From contig CP136068.1 of NCBI GenBank assembly GCA_032622095.1, forward strand, positions 138,639,989 through 138,703,988: a stretch of DNA of 64,000 nucleotides. The letters run 5' to 3'. Of this stretch, positions 22,901 through 37,100 are shown in pieces. Numbering within the stretch: the first letter of the stretch is position 1; every line of letters starts with the position of its first letter. Under the pieces are notes generated by a model. It did no database searches and had not been told where the DNA came from. It saw nothing but the letters and a program-made list of their open reading frames with translations. This stretch comes from Siphonodentalium dalli (taxonomy: Eukaryota; Mollusca; Scaphopoda; Gadilida; Siphonodentaliidae). Made by a program: the position numbers and the translations under genes.

Positions 22901-25900
22901 ATTCATAAATGTATACATGTATATTTACTCTCTATGAGTTGCGTGATAGATGAAAATGATGTTGAGATATTGGGCGATTGAATGCATGCTTAGCCGATGC
23001 TGAGTGACATTATGCACGTAACCACACGACAAAGACCATTTCAGCTGTAGTAAATAACTGTACATGTAAATAACTGTAAATTGTTAATGTGATCCCTATT
23101 GAAATCTAACCGCAATAGCGTTAACCATTCAATGACTTCAGCTTCCTGCAATTTTGCTAAAGCCCTGTGCCAATGCATTATCTTATATATGCGAGTCTCC
23201 CATAGGGAGACAATTACCAACAGTCGGCATGCAATAGTTCAGGGTTACAGAAACAAAGTCAAATACAAATTTCAAGAAATGTTATAGGAAAATAAATAAG
23301 CTTTACATTTATATATATCTGACGATAATTGGCAGTGAGTGATCGGCTGTCGTTCAATTCAATATATTATACACCACTTCAGTTTTAGTGTATAAATAAG
23401 ATCGCAAAGGATATAATACGCGGATTATATTTGGGGATGGTTGGGTTTTATCATCGTTCTTCATAAACAGAGTCATTACTACACGTGGGCCCATACATGG
23501 ACAAAACATTAGTACATTATACATGTACAAAGACAAACATGTCTGTATATCCTCACATAATCAGATAAAATCTAAAACATCAGTTTATTAGCTGTCGATT
23601 ATACGGTTAATATTACACAAATATGTTCCAGATTCTAGATAGATTCAATTTTTCAAAAAAAATTCACATGGATGCCCCCCGGACCCCCACCTGCGAGAAG
23701 GGGGTACCTCCTCCTGAACCCTCCCCACGGGGCGCTTTGCAAGGCGGTCCTGTGCCCCCCCCCCCCAAGGGAATATTCGAACCCGTCTTTACAAAAAATG
23801 CTGGCTATGCCCATGATGAAAGAGTTAAAACATGGGTAAAAACGAACAACTTCCTGACCTAGATAACAAAGCTCCAAGTGCTGCTCTTATCGAGAGGGAG
23901 AGATCCGCGAGTGTCTGGTTCTAAGTACGAGATATTCAAGATCATCACCGCGAGAGGTATGATTGATCGCAAGAATTTGTTTACTGTCTATGGTACCTGG
24001 ATTAACGGCAATTTTATTGCAAATCTTATCTTTCATTGGGTTACATAAACCCAATCGACTGATGATCGCCAGGAAGCCATGAGTCATGTACACGATATCT
24101 CATAGTTCATAGTGTGAACTATTCTATCAAATTCGTTCAAGTGAATGGTTTCTCGTGTGAGAGTTTCATTATAGGTTAGGCCGGTATGACGATTCGGGGT
24201 CACATGCAAGTTAATGTGCATGATATCATTTTTCGGAGAGTAAGAACTTCATTTTATTAACTAATTATATTTAACAGGTTTAGCACCTATACTTACAACA
24301 TTTAAGTAACAAAATCATCTTAAATCGATACATGAATGTACCATTAAATAAGCATAAACGCGTAAGTGAGAGATTTAATTAATACTTACCATTATTCTTC
24401 TGCTAAAGTATAAACGCTCTCTATGAGATAGTGTAGTAGTTTGCCTTTTATGGCGAGATCTAAGCTTTCAAACGTAAGATAAAAACAGTTGGTCTCTGAA
24501 TGCCATCGGATATGGTTCTTAGTTTCACCCTCATTATTGTCGGTATATGAAATTTAGAAATATTAATTAATGGCATCATTATAGTATCGGACATCTTTAC
24601 CGTTGTGTCACGAATATGTGGTTAATCGAAAGTGAAAGCATGGGATTATTTAAATAGATGAAAAAGTACATGTAATATTATAAGAACACTGAATGTGATT
24701 AATTATATATAGAGATAGATAGATAATTTAAGGCTCAAGCAAATGAATTATACAGGTGTACGGCATGCATAAAATCAAATAAATATACAGTATATTATGT
24801 ACACATGTAGCTATTAGCTTCAATTTGCTGCGGAATTGCGTAATCTTGGCACTTGTGGAGATCATGGAAGGAGAAAAACTAAAATATATAGTCCACAATG
24901 CACATGTTTATCCCCACAAAGTGGAAATTGTTTATCAGGATCGTATATTGCTCATCACCGAGCAAAACCACCACATCCTGGATGTGAAGCAATTAGGATT
25001 CTTATCTGATGCTCATGTGCGGCAGCAGTCGCTCGCAGCGGGAGATCATGTAGTTTCTAAATATTCTCCAGAACGTTAATGGAATTTTGCAATGAAGGTG
25101 AAAGGTTGAAGAGGCGGTGTTCTGATTGAAGAGAACAACTCATATACATGGCGCGTAGGAATGTTAGTATAATCAGTGACGCGCGTTTAGATTCCAGTGG
25201 AGGAGGGTGTTGATCAAGAACGGTTTACCAACTTAGGAAATATCCAAATGCAACATATCGAATGACAGTCTCTCAAAATAGCAATTCATATTTAAATGGG
25301 AGATTTTCCGGTGAACGAATGCTTTAAAACTCAATTTAAAGATCATATTCACTGATATTCACAATGTTTATATTGAGATTGTCATTTTACAATTTTAGTC
25401 TAGTAAGTCTGTTCTGTATTAAGATACACAAATATACCGATTCCCGAAGATGGACTGGTACACAAAACACATTTGCCATATGCCAAGATGAAGATCCATT
25501 GTTTCTAAACGTTTTGATTACCATTATATAAAACATAAACAAAGTCCTCAATCCTTGTGCAAACGCATTCAGATTGATCCCTATTATGCTTATCTCAGTC
25601 TTTCCAAATCCTCATAATGTAACTGATCATGATAAAAGATTGTCCAAACAACGTACACTCCTTGAATTAGCCGGTTTATACATGTATGTTGTTCCTGAAC
25701 CATACAAAAAAGGCAACAACACTAAGATCAGTCTATTCCGTCAGATATGGGTGGTACATGCGTGCCTAGATTGGTCTTCGTTTGTCCATATTCATATTCC
25801 CAACTGTATAAAACAGTACACTCTAAGATATATTTCTCATGCATTTGAAACGAGTTGGAATTTTCCACTAGTAAGTGGCTGCTCAAGATTTTCAACTGTT

Positions 25901-28900
25901 GAAAATATACAACATAAAACCAACCTAGAGTGTAATATTTACTGAAACCAGGAACATAGTCAACTGCTGGCCGAGAAACAAAAATTTACAACATACGCGT
26001 AGTGTACACATTATTAAACTATCATAACAATGTTAACCTAATACTAATATAGATATCAAATTCGAAGTGCTATTGTCTGAGGTGCATGTAGGTAGTACGA
26101 CCATAATGGCATTTTCAATTGTTTAAAATTATGCTCCAAATTGCACGAGGAAGCTTAGCCAACAACCCTTTTATAGCCATGTCTCTTGTACCGGTCTTGC
26201 ATGGGCCTTGACTTCTGTGTACTGGGCAAAGTTTTGAGCCATAACCCCACACTAGGATTAACGAACAAATGTGAGTTATCTCCATGCAGTATCGCAGCAA
26301 TGCCCCAGGTCTAAATTCGCGACTGGGGTTATAGGTCGAGTATTTGCGCCTTGCTTCTAGATGAAATACCGTGTTCGTAAACAAAACTTTTTCTCGGCAT
26401 TTTACGTCTGAGCCAAGTTACAAACTGCGCATCAAAACAACAGCCACAGCATCGTCGCCAAGGCATTCTTGCCGCGATGAACCGGAGATTCTAGAGCCAG
26501 AAATATTATCTCCGGTGGACGCTAAAATTAGAACCCGGCGCTGGATCAGATTGTACATAAGAATGTTGGCAGCCGCTGGATGTTGATCTATAACGTGGCG
26601 AAGATGCTACATTAAGCACGAACACTTGCGAAATGACTTTCGGATGGGAGGTAAATCAACATATAGCAGAAACACAAAAAATCGATGTACTACCCGCCGA
26701 CCGACATAAGTAGATGAACCTAATACCTGGGGGTTGAGAACATAACAAATTATATAGCCTGGTGGTAGAATAATTTGTTTTATGTACTTCTAGAGAACTG
26801 TGGTTTGGTGTTTCTACGACGGGGCGTGGCTAGAGTGTTCTCAGTTGGGGATGTCCGCCTTGAAATTTCCAATTTCACTCTCTTCAAGCATGCATGCCCA
26901 TATTTCCTAAGTCCGAGAAATTCCATTTGAATCCCCATGAATCAAACGTTATAACTATTGGAAATGTCCAACCATTCACAAACTATGTTTTAATTCCAAA
27001 TGATTGCTATTTCAGTCCAAACGTTGGAAAATATTCTTTTTTTGTTCCAACAAATTTCACATTAAATACTGGAATAAATATCATAACCGTCAGAACAAAT
27101 TCAACCTATATTTTGGTATGAACATTCTAACTAACTTTGTGTCAGACATTACAACTGTTAACCCTTCCATGCCTGAAGCTTCCTGAAATTTTGCGAAACC
27201 ATGTGCCATAGGGGGCGCAGCATACATAAGAGAATACATTGGCCTAACAATATTTACTTTGTAAGACAGTGCACGATCGTATATACGCCATTGCATTATA
27301 TTATATATGCGATGTTCCCTATGGGGTATTCGCATAAGACAATGCACTGGCGCATGATATTTAATGCTGCACCAGCGCAGCTCCCGTCAATGAAGAGTTA
27401 AATGTTTTGGCCAAACTTGGGTATCGGTGAGACATCCTCCCTGTCGTCATGTTCCTATGTATGTTCATAGCTATCTAAAAAAAATTCGGGCGCTGCATGT
27501 ATAACTTGATGTTAATTAAGATTTTAATGTAGTCCCCGTGGTGAACAGATGCGTGAATTATGCGCAGCAGTCCTATTTGTAGCTGATAATGCCAAGTATG
27601 CATGCACCAGCCAACCCATATCTATGAAGGCGGCGTGGGCATGTGCAGTGTAATTGGGTACATCGTGGTGTGACGTCATCGTGGTTCGCACTCCCATTGC
27701 CACGAAATGCGGGTGGGTTTGTATTGTCATGCTATTTAAAGACATATTATGGACTTATTTCAATGAATAACACCGACAACTTCTGGTATATAAACGCTAT
27801 ATCCACTGGAAGAATGTAGCAATAAATTAAGATTGTCGAAAATTCAAACAACATCGATTCTACGATTTCAATTAACACAACATATTTACTACTTTATGCG
27901 GGACAAATTATTGGGTGATAAACATATAGTGAAATGATTCCACAGACAATATAATAGTCACTGTGTGCAATTCGTTTATAATATCGATGCTATTTATATC
28001 TATTTGATATAAAAGTTATGAAAATAACGAAGTTTGGCGCGATTTTTTGTCGTTCCATTCTGAACACTTCAGTGGAGTTGGCGGTGGGTATGCTGTTAAA
28101 ATATTCACCTCCGTCAAAAACCGCCATGAACAGACATAATAGTAAAATATAGACATACCTTGTTCTTATACCAATCAGAAATATGGCATAAACAGTATGT
28201 TACTGTCAAATGTTTTTCCTTTGTTATGTAAACAAAAGCAAAAAACGTTACAGAACTTGGCTTTTGTTTAGATCCGGGTATGGTAAACTTAAAGAGCGTT
28301 ATTTGTTACTGTTTTCTGATATGGAAATAATAAAGAGCGTTTATATCATTTGTGTGTGATTAACCAATATAATTGCGCTGTGTTATCTAAACAGAAGCAA
28401 AACGTCTGTAACACGAGCAGGCTCTTGTTTACGTACACCATCGTACTTATTGACGACAATATAATATTTACTCGCTGATTGTGTTTGGCATATGAACAAA
28501 ACTATATATTTTTTAATATTCCTTCTGTTGATTTGAACACATGTGAATATTTCTGCAACGAACGCCGCCCGTGCCACACATTGCATTTTAATATATTTTT
28601 TTAGCCAGCACTGTCAGGCACTGTTGGAAATTTCACGCTTAAAACAGCAGTTGAACATTTTAGACCGTGAGTATAAATTGAGAATGTGCTCCAGTTTAAT
28701 TTAAATTTCAGAGCAATATATAAGCAAGCAGACAATGTTCATATTTCCAGCCAAATTTTGGACTGGAATGGTAATCACTTAGAGTATAAGTTGGACATTC
28801 ACAACATGAGGGAAACATCCGATTCCAGTTGGACAGTTCCCACCCAAGGGTGCTATTAATAATGTCCACACTCGGGAGATTTCAAGTGAGAACCCCTCTC

Positions 28901-31900
28901 TCATAAACTCCTCGCTAGTTTTCCATTTAAGCGGAGTGTGACTGTAGATTTTTTCGCTGTTTAAATATAGCGCCTAGTTGTTACCATAGAGCAAGGTCGC
29001 TCGTATTATAACGGTTTCAGCGTTTAAACTAAAATAAATCCATAAATTTTTCAATACATGTGAAAGGCACATTTAATGTTCGAATATACAACATAGTAGA
29101 TAGTAAATACAATTTGAAAGATGAATCTCGAAAACATTATACATGTATTATCAACTTATCCGGTCGAATAAACGGTGTACACGTGGGTTTGTCGCGGTAC
29201 CGATGTGTGTTATGAGTGGTTTTGTGCTTTGTATTGATCTAGAACGTAATATTCAGTCAATCATTCTCAATGGAAGGGGATTAACTCTATCTCATAGTTT
29301 TTAATTTTGATGAATTTTGAGTAAATACAGGGGAAGTCTGGTGCAGACCTGAGAATCTATATTACTTGTTGCATGTACCCTATGCGGGGGGGGGGGTGAT
29401 GGGCCACAGCTGTTCTGTATCCTGGTGGTATATTTTTGGTTTTATTTCATGCCAACAATAGTCAATAACACTGACTCTGTATAGAAATAATCTGGGACTC
29501 AAACATTAAGTGGGACTTTAAAGTGATGTGAAACACTCCGCTGTGGGGTCCAGAACGGAGTTGCAAATAATATTGCCCAAATTTTATAGTTTTATACTTT
29601 CAATATCCAAATAGGCAGAAAAGAGCGTCATTGATAAATGATATACATGTACATGCAGTGAATATTGTTGGTGAAATCGTTGCCTTTATTTTTATAACCT
29701 AATTATTCGTCCCGAAAAGAGTAAATATTTAGATTTGTGTGTTGCTCAGACGTTGTGTTCTCTGAAATGGAGCAGTCGATGTGATGTAATTTTCTAAAAT
29801 TTTAGTTGGTTGCTACATTCTTCCAGCGGAGAGTGTGTTTGGGAGTTAACTTCTCAGTTTTAGTCACTGACATAAGTCCATAATACGTCTTAAATGCCCA
29901 CTTAATATATTATCAACTTATCCGGTGTAATAAACTGTGGACATGTTGTTTTTGTTGAGTTGCCAATGCGTTTTGTCATCTAGATTGCAGTAAAAAGCAG
30001 TATTATTTTCAATGCAGGGGGAATAACTCTATATATTAAAGATAGAGGTCTTCCCCTTCCATTGAAAAAGTTTGAATTCTGTTGCATTCTGGGATCCACA
30101 GGGGGGAGTCATTCTATGATTTCAGCAGTTTTCTATTTCTATGTGGGCATCTTCTGAGACACAGATGTTTCAAATAGTGATGAATTATAGTATTTTAATC
30201 ATATTTTATGGCATAGATTGTTATTAAAACCGTATCTCAAGTCACTAAAAAAACAAAAATCGGTGACACGAAAATTAAGTGGGCCTTTAAATCCTTGAAT
30301 TATACGTGGTTTTTTGAAAACTTTTTTCCTGTAATATGGGAATAAATAGGTCGGCAAAGCAGATATGGTACAGAAAGAATGGAATTTCTTCATCCATAAT
30401 ATTTCTTTAACTAACCAATCGAGCCATTTGTAATGAACAGATGTTGAAACTATGAAACAAACAACTAATCAGTTTTTATTTCGGCGCAGACTGTTCTGCA
30501 TGCGCTGTATCTTGACACCGGCGCATGTTTGTTGAGAAAAGTAACCCACACCAATCGCTACTCAAAGTAAACAGTTCATTTAATTCGATAACGAACTATA
30601 TCTTCGTCTACATCACCTCTGCCGAATCTTCGGCGCTCATTTGCCAAGTTTATAGCCTTTATAAAATCTAGATATCGCGTTAGCCAGGGAGAACTCACAT
30701 TTGGTTTCATTATCCAGTGAATATGTAGCGTATCATTCAGTGCTTCCACTTCTACATGATAAGGCGATAGTTCTTTGGTAGCTTGAACCCATGTTGAGAG
30801 TGTATTCATGAAATTACTGGTGGGTTGGATGTATGGATAATTGTGTTTTTGGAGATTATAGAGAAGTCAAATCATGAGTGCGTCCGACATGAAAACGAGG
30901 GCGATCAACGCCGTCCTTGAAAGAGGTCGACGCAAGGTCAGTCAAATTAGTTGTAGAATAGACTTAGAAATACAATGTTAGTCAACACCACATGTATAGA
31001 TATGTAATTGTAGTATAGATAAAGGTACAACTTCATAATCTTCATTAACCCTTTCTCTACTAAATACTCATTGATGAGTAGTTATCCCTTAGGAAATGTT
31101 CTGATAATAAATTTAACAAACGATCTTAAGCTTGTTGAACTTATTATGTGAACATTTCCCACCAATGATTAGTAAAACTTCTGCGCTTCCAATATCTTTT
31201 CATATGTATGTCGTCTGCTCGTGTTTTCTGAACAAACCTCCAAATGAATATAGACATTTACAATTATATACTGTTATAACTGCATGGGTGTGAGAATCCA
31301 TTTAGTATAGAACGGCCGCAATGTTCGGTATACAGTAATGCTCTAAGTAATCGACTTCTTAGCCACAGCAGAATTATGGGTAACTTTTCAGGATTTAGTC
31401 GGAAATATGGCTTGTTGCCATTCATCGGAAAGCTCTCCCCGAGAGCTTTCCGATGAATGGCAACAAGCCATATTTCCGACTAAATCCTGAAAAGTTACCC
31501 ATAATTCTGCTGTGGTTAAGAAGTCGATTACTTAGAGCATTACTGTAATTGTAGAATAGAGAGGCACACATTCAGTAAGTTCAATTATAGTAGAGACCTT
31601 TAAAAACAGCCCCATTGGGAATTCTCCAACGAATTGTTTGGAGTGGGTCTTGTATCGCAAGGGCCCCGCAACTGGAAGCCCGTGATGCTATTATTTAAAA
31701 TTTTAAATACATTAGCCACGTAGAAGCCAATAGCTGAATACTATATACAATTGTTATTCTAAGATGGATTTTTTTTTAAACTGTGTTAAAACATAGAGGG
31801 GGCTATGCCATTAATTAGCACATTTGACACACTACCTGTAAAGTTGCCATAATGTTTTTGATATTGTATTGAAATAAAGAGTTGATGGTCACAATAGTTT

Positions 31901-34065
31901 TGTTTTTGTTTTTCACTGATACACGAGTGTTTCCCAAAGGGCCGAACCATATATATATAGTCTCACCCGGTGGGTCCAGAGCCCATAAGATACTTATGTC
32001 CAGGGTAATCCAAGGGCCGCCACTGTTCGCACAATATAGTAAATGTATGTGTAGAACGGATATGGATACACGCTCAGTCACCAATACTGGTCCTCACCTG
32101 GAAAAGACCGAGACCCAAGTTCGGAAAACATTTGTGAAACATATACTTTCATACAAAGTGGATTCTGTGTGGTAAGAACATCCCTGTCGTAGAAATTGCA
32201 GTAGCATCAAGTAGCAGACTTGTTCTGTGACAAAACATGGAGCTATAATTTTGCATGATACATTTTGGGAAGTTCATAAATTATAAACGCAATTTTCCTG
32301 TGGTTTATGTAAAGTAACATGCTCTGGAAGAGTTACCGACGTGATAATATTCCACTGAAGCCGTTGGTATTTCCGACATGACATTTAAAAAGTAACACGA
32401 AATGCTCCTATGATTATTTAGATATGCATTCATATCATTGACCAACGGGGTCCATCTGATAAGGAAACACAGTTTATATAGAAATATGTATAACAGTAAG
32501 TTATATAGATTATCAAAATATATATTAGATTGATGGATCGACAATTTCATACAAAATAAGACTCTACTGGCATGTGCAACTGATTGGCTCAAAGATAATT
32601 TCCTTCAGTAGAATCCAAGTGAAACAACTGAAATTATGTTTTTTTAAAGCAGTAGTCTAGAACCATGAACCATGTTGAACTGAAGGGTGTCGAGCTGTGG
32701 GTGTGTTGAGTGTTTCCAACCAGATGTGGCAGAATATCTCGTAGACCATTCAACTAAAACAAGCCTTATATTCCGAAAACTCAAACCAAACCGACCGTTC
32801 AACAACGGCATCTGAACTACATAGCAATTTAAATATTTACCACTTAACTGGTTGGAGCTTCGAGCCCAATTTCTCAGAATTAGCTCAAATCTATGTCTGT
32901 TCTACAGAACGTAATTGACACAACATACTGTAAGCTGGCGATTATATAGTTGTGGAAAAAATTCGTCATAACATTTATTTTGATGACAACAGTAGGTAAA
33001 TGCATGTGTCCGTCTAGTCAGTCGGTGTAAATATACTCTAAGAGTCATATTGACATACTGATATCGAAGTCGCGTTGAAATGTCATTTCCCGAAAGCCTA
33101 CAGGCTTCCTCCAAATTACGTCAGATCGCGTTACGTTAATCACTTCGATTGGACACATTTATTTGGTGGGTTCTGATTGGCGCTACTGACGTGGAATCAC
33201 GCGGTTCGGGAAATATATAGTCTACGACAAATAATCAGACTCACTATTTATATGTGGGCATTTAGTTAACTGAGACTGCCGTCTATATATATATTCTGAG
33301 TTATGAATATAATTCGGAGTCAGCTCTTTTTGGCGCCAATGGTAGGCGAATAATTTTCCTGATATCATAATCTTTTGGCAGGATCCGAATTATAGTGGCT
33401 GATTAAGAGATTGTTTCTGAGAACAGCTCTATCTGTGTGCAGGTTGGTCCGTGGCCAAGATATCCTGTCTTTGCCATCTTCTCGGTGCTTCGTGAAAACA
33501 GCCAATGCAGCTGTATCATCGATGATAGCATACCAAGATTAAGCCACATAATGGGATATAATTATAATATATGGTGCAATCTGCACAAATCGTTCGCCAG
33601 GCAATTGCGATAGTATGGACATAATTAGGAGATAAGTTATAAATATCACACATAAACCGAACTCTAAGGCGGATATCTCTTCCATGCACGCGCGCACGTG
33701 AAATTCATATGGGAACTCAAATCAAGTCATGTGCAATACAGATGTATACAACATATAGACAATTAGTACCTATATTGGGAATTGAAAATATGATGCGAAA
33801 TATTTGCACAGATGGAAGATCTTAATATTAGGACTGTGACAAAAAGCCCAAGACGAAATCCGCTGTATGTCGTTATCTTTCCCACAATAGTGGTCTATTA
33901 CATGTATATTTCAAAAGAGTATTCAAATCCAACAGTTGCTATTAGAGTTTCAATGCAAAAATGTTTGTACAGCCTGGTAATTCACAAATTTCCAATTGCA
34001 GTAAGGTCCGTAACTAGTAAGATTCAATGGATTAAATCAGTTATATGTGGGTTCCCTTTCCGAGT

Positions 34066-34102
<37 letters not shown>

Positions 34103-37100
34103 TGAGAGACAGACAGACTGTGACAGAGAGAGTGGCAAGGAGAGAGAGAGTGATGAAGTGGAGAAAGGGAGAGAATCTAAGGATGAGTTGAATATCACCG
34201 CCGATGCTGAGTACTCCCACCTGTGACCCGAGTGACCTCTTGTGTTATTAGATGTAGTTCCCCGATTGGCATAAAGATCCATCACTAATAACTTTAAAGA
34301 TTGACAATTAAGAGTCTCAAAGCGGCCCAAACATTAAAATCCGGCTCAGGCAGTTTGTATAGGCATTACAGATAAAAGTTTATTTGCCAACTAATTTTTA
34401 CAGCCGAGTGATGCGCAGCTGACCAACTGTGCGCGCCATCAGGAAGTAGATTTCTCATGTGTGCATATTGTATTAATTGATAGCACACAACACGTATACA
34501 CTCGGCCCGTAACTCCGCACACAACACGTATACACTCGGTCCGTGACTCCGTAAACAACACGTATACACTCGGCCCATGACTCCGTACCTACACTTATTC
34601 CAACCATATTTCTCATTTCGAAGCATGCAGCCTCTTTGAAAATCCGACGAACATCCTGACGGATGTACGTCTCTAGAAGTGTCCATTTCATTTATAAGGC
34701 ATTCACAACATGACGTAATAAACCGTTTCCAAATATGGAGTGCATTCATGGCGTATAGTAAATGTTTGTGAGAATCGTAGTATTTAGAAATGGTTATAAA
34801 TACGACAAGATTAATCAGTCATGAATATCGTTGACTGATAAAAACTCGAAGATAATGTCCCTTATATTGCGATGAGTAAAATGAATTATGGATATATCGC
34901 CTGTATTCATTTTTCCAACAATAGTTGAGTTTGACAATGCGTGGGACAATTGTCAACGCGTCATTGACATCAGAACTGTGAAGTGATCTCTTCTGACATA
35001 AACCAGTGAAATAGCGCGTAGTCTGCGCCACGCTCCAATGAAATGGAGGGAACAATTAATTATATCAAGCTGCAATTGATAAGCACAACAATGGAAAGCT
35101 AATATTGCGATCTCGTACACTAATTTGTTTATTATTTCATATACATTCTGTTCGGCAGGAAATATTGTTTCTGTCTTGGAAACCAGGGAGTGTAATTTTG
35201 GCAAAAGTGTGCCAAATTGATCGAATGGTATCTTTCCACAGATTTTTTAAACCAATATTTGCACTAAATAAGTGCTCTAGTTATTCAATAGCTACACCAG
35301 TTTGAAATTGTTGTTTTTGTTAAGGAAAATTTAGTTTTGGTTAAAGAGAATTCCGAATTCAATCAGCCTATCAACGCTGAAATAAACTTTATCGGCGCCA
35401 TCTCAACGTAATGTGAACTGAATTGTTTGTTGCAGCTGTTTGTCTCCCGTCCAGAGCATACACGTATCTGGCGTTATATTATATCACATGACGTATATCA
35501 TAACATTAGCACAAACTCGTTAGCATTGGTAATTAACCAATACCAAAGAAAACAAAAAGAACCGTTTGCAATGCAGTGTAACCGCGGCATATTACCACCA
35601 TCGTCCAAGTCCCGATTCTATCTTTTTGATTATTCGCACGTGTCGTTAATAAACACCAAGTTATTAGACGGGTACGGTGTCTGGTAGTCAGGGGTAACAG
35701 TGTACCTGAACACATATCTCTGCTCATCTTCGCAAATATATGCTCTCAGTGGGCCACCAAATGATTTTACCATTCATCTTTCGCAGGGGTAAGCTGGCAG
35801 TTCGGCTGTTCCTTTTATCATTAATATGTCTTGATACTAACGAAATTGGGAAATATGTGTGACGAGGAAGAAGTTAAACGTGGATCTCTCGTTCTATTCC
35901 AACGGCTTCAGTACATGGTTGGTATATGCCCGCTCCCACCCGATCTATATACACCCGTGCTATCCGATCTGCTTGCCCTTTTTTTTTGTCAGCACGCATG
36001 AGCCAATCGAGCGATAATTTGCCGAGAAATGATTCCCTACAAATCCCAGTGGATAAGACTTACCCCGTTTTTTTTTTTTTTTTTTTTTTTTTGCAAGAAG
36101 AAAATCACACAATCGGAATGACAATGCACTCACGCTCATATAGTCCTCGCACCAATCACCATCTCGTACACACAATGCACTCACGCTCATAGAGTCCTCG
36201 CACCAATCACCATCTTGTACAAATAATTTTGCTGAGGTTTACGGTCAAGGTCATTTCGTATTTTTGTTCAATTGGTTCACTTGCTTCTTTCTTCATTTGC
36301 ACATCATTAGTTGGCGCTTTGCAAACATTTTTGTCTCATGTTCGCCGTTATCTCCTGGCGCAGCTTCCCAATGTTACTTGATATGGCATATATTATACCA
36401 AATTCTTCTGTTGATGACAAAAACATTAACCCTTTACCCAACAGAAGGGCCCTGTGCCAATGCATTCTCTTATATATGCGAGTCGAACATAGGTCGCCTC
36501 GCATATATAAGAGAATGCATTGGCTTAACACATTAAAAATTATAAAATTGTTAAAGAATGTAAGAAAAAATGGTAAAAAGTGTTAAAAAAAGATTTTTTT
36601 AGGCCAATGCATTCTCTTATATATGCGAGGCGACCTATGGTCGACTCGCATATATAAGAGAATGCATTGGCACAGGGCATAACTGTAACTATCACAATGT
36701 GGTCAAGGAGCCGGTTCCAATGATATCCATATTTGTATGGTTCTATTGAGACAGACCGAAGATATTTTAGGCTGTTGAAGCTTTATTTGGCCGGTTTTGG
36801 CCGGTTTGTTGGGTAAAGGGTTAACATATTACGATCACAGCTACATTGTATAGAATCTATTATCAATGTCATTGGGCACAATTGTAGGTTTCGCTTGTTT
36901 AATTTGGATGGGCGCTGCAATCATTGATTCATTTAGTAACTGGTACGTCATTCCGTTCATGAAGATATGTACCCATATTTTTTTTGTGTTTTGAGTTGAT
37001 GGAGTTATGCGGATGTGACATTTCGTGAGATATCAGGCATGCTTCGATGTAACCAGGACGGATGTATCATTTCGTGAGATATCAGGCATGCATCGATGTA

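Noticed and set aside
23653-23877. Proline/glycine-rich frames in a GC-rich patch
   Set aside because: Driven by homopolymer C and G runs. Both strands are open and no known domain is seen.
34037-34330. Serine/leucine-rich minus-strand frame
   Set aside because: Low-complexity translation of the GA microsatellite.
36069-36092. Poly-T as the tail of a minus-strand retrocopy
   Set aside because: No coding or SINE-like sequence and no target duplication could be found beside it.
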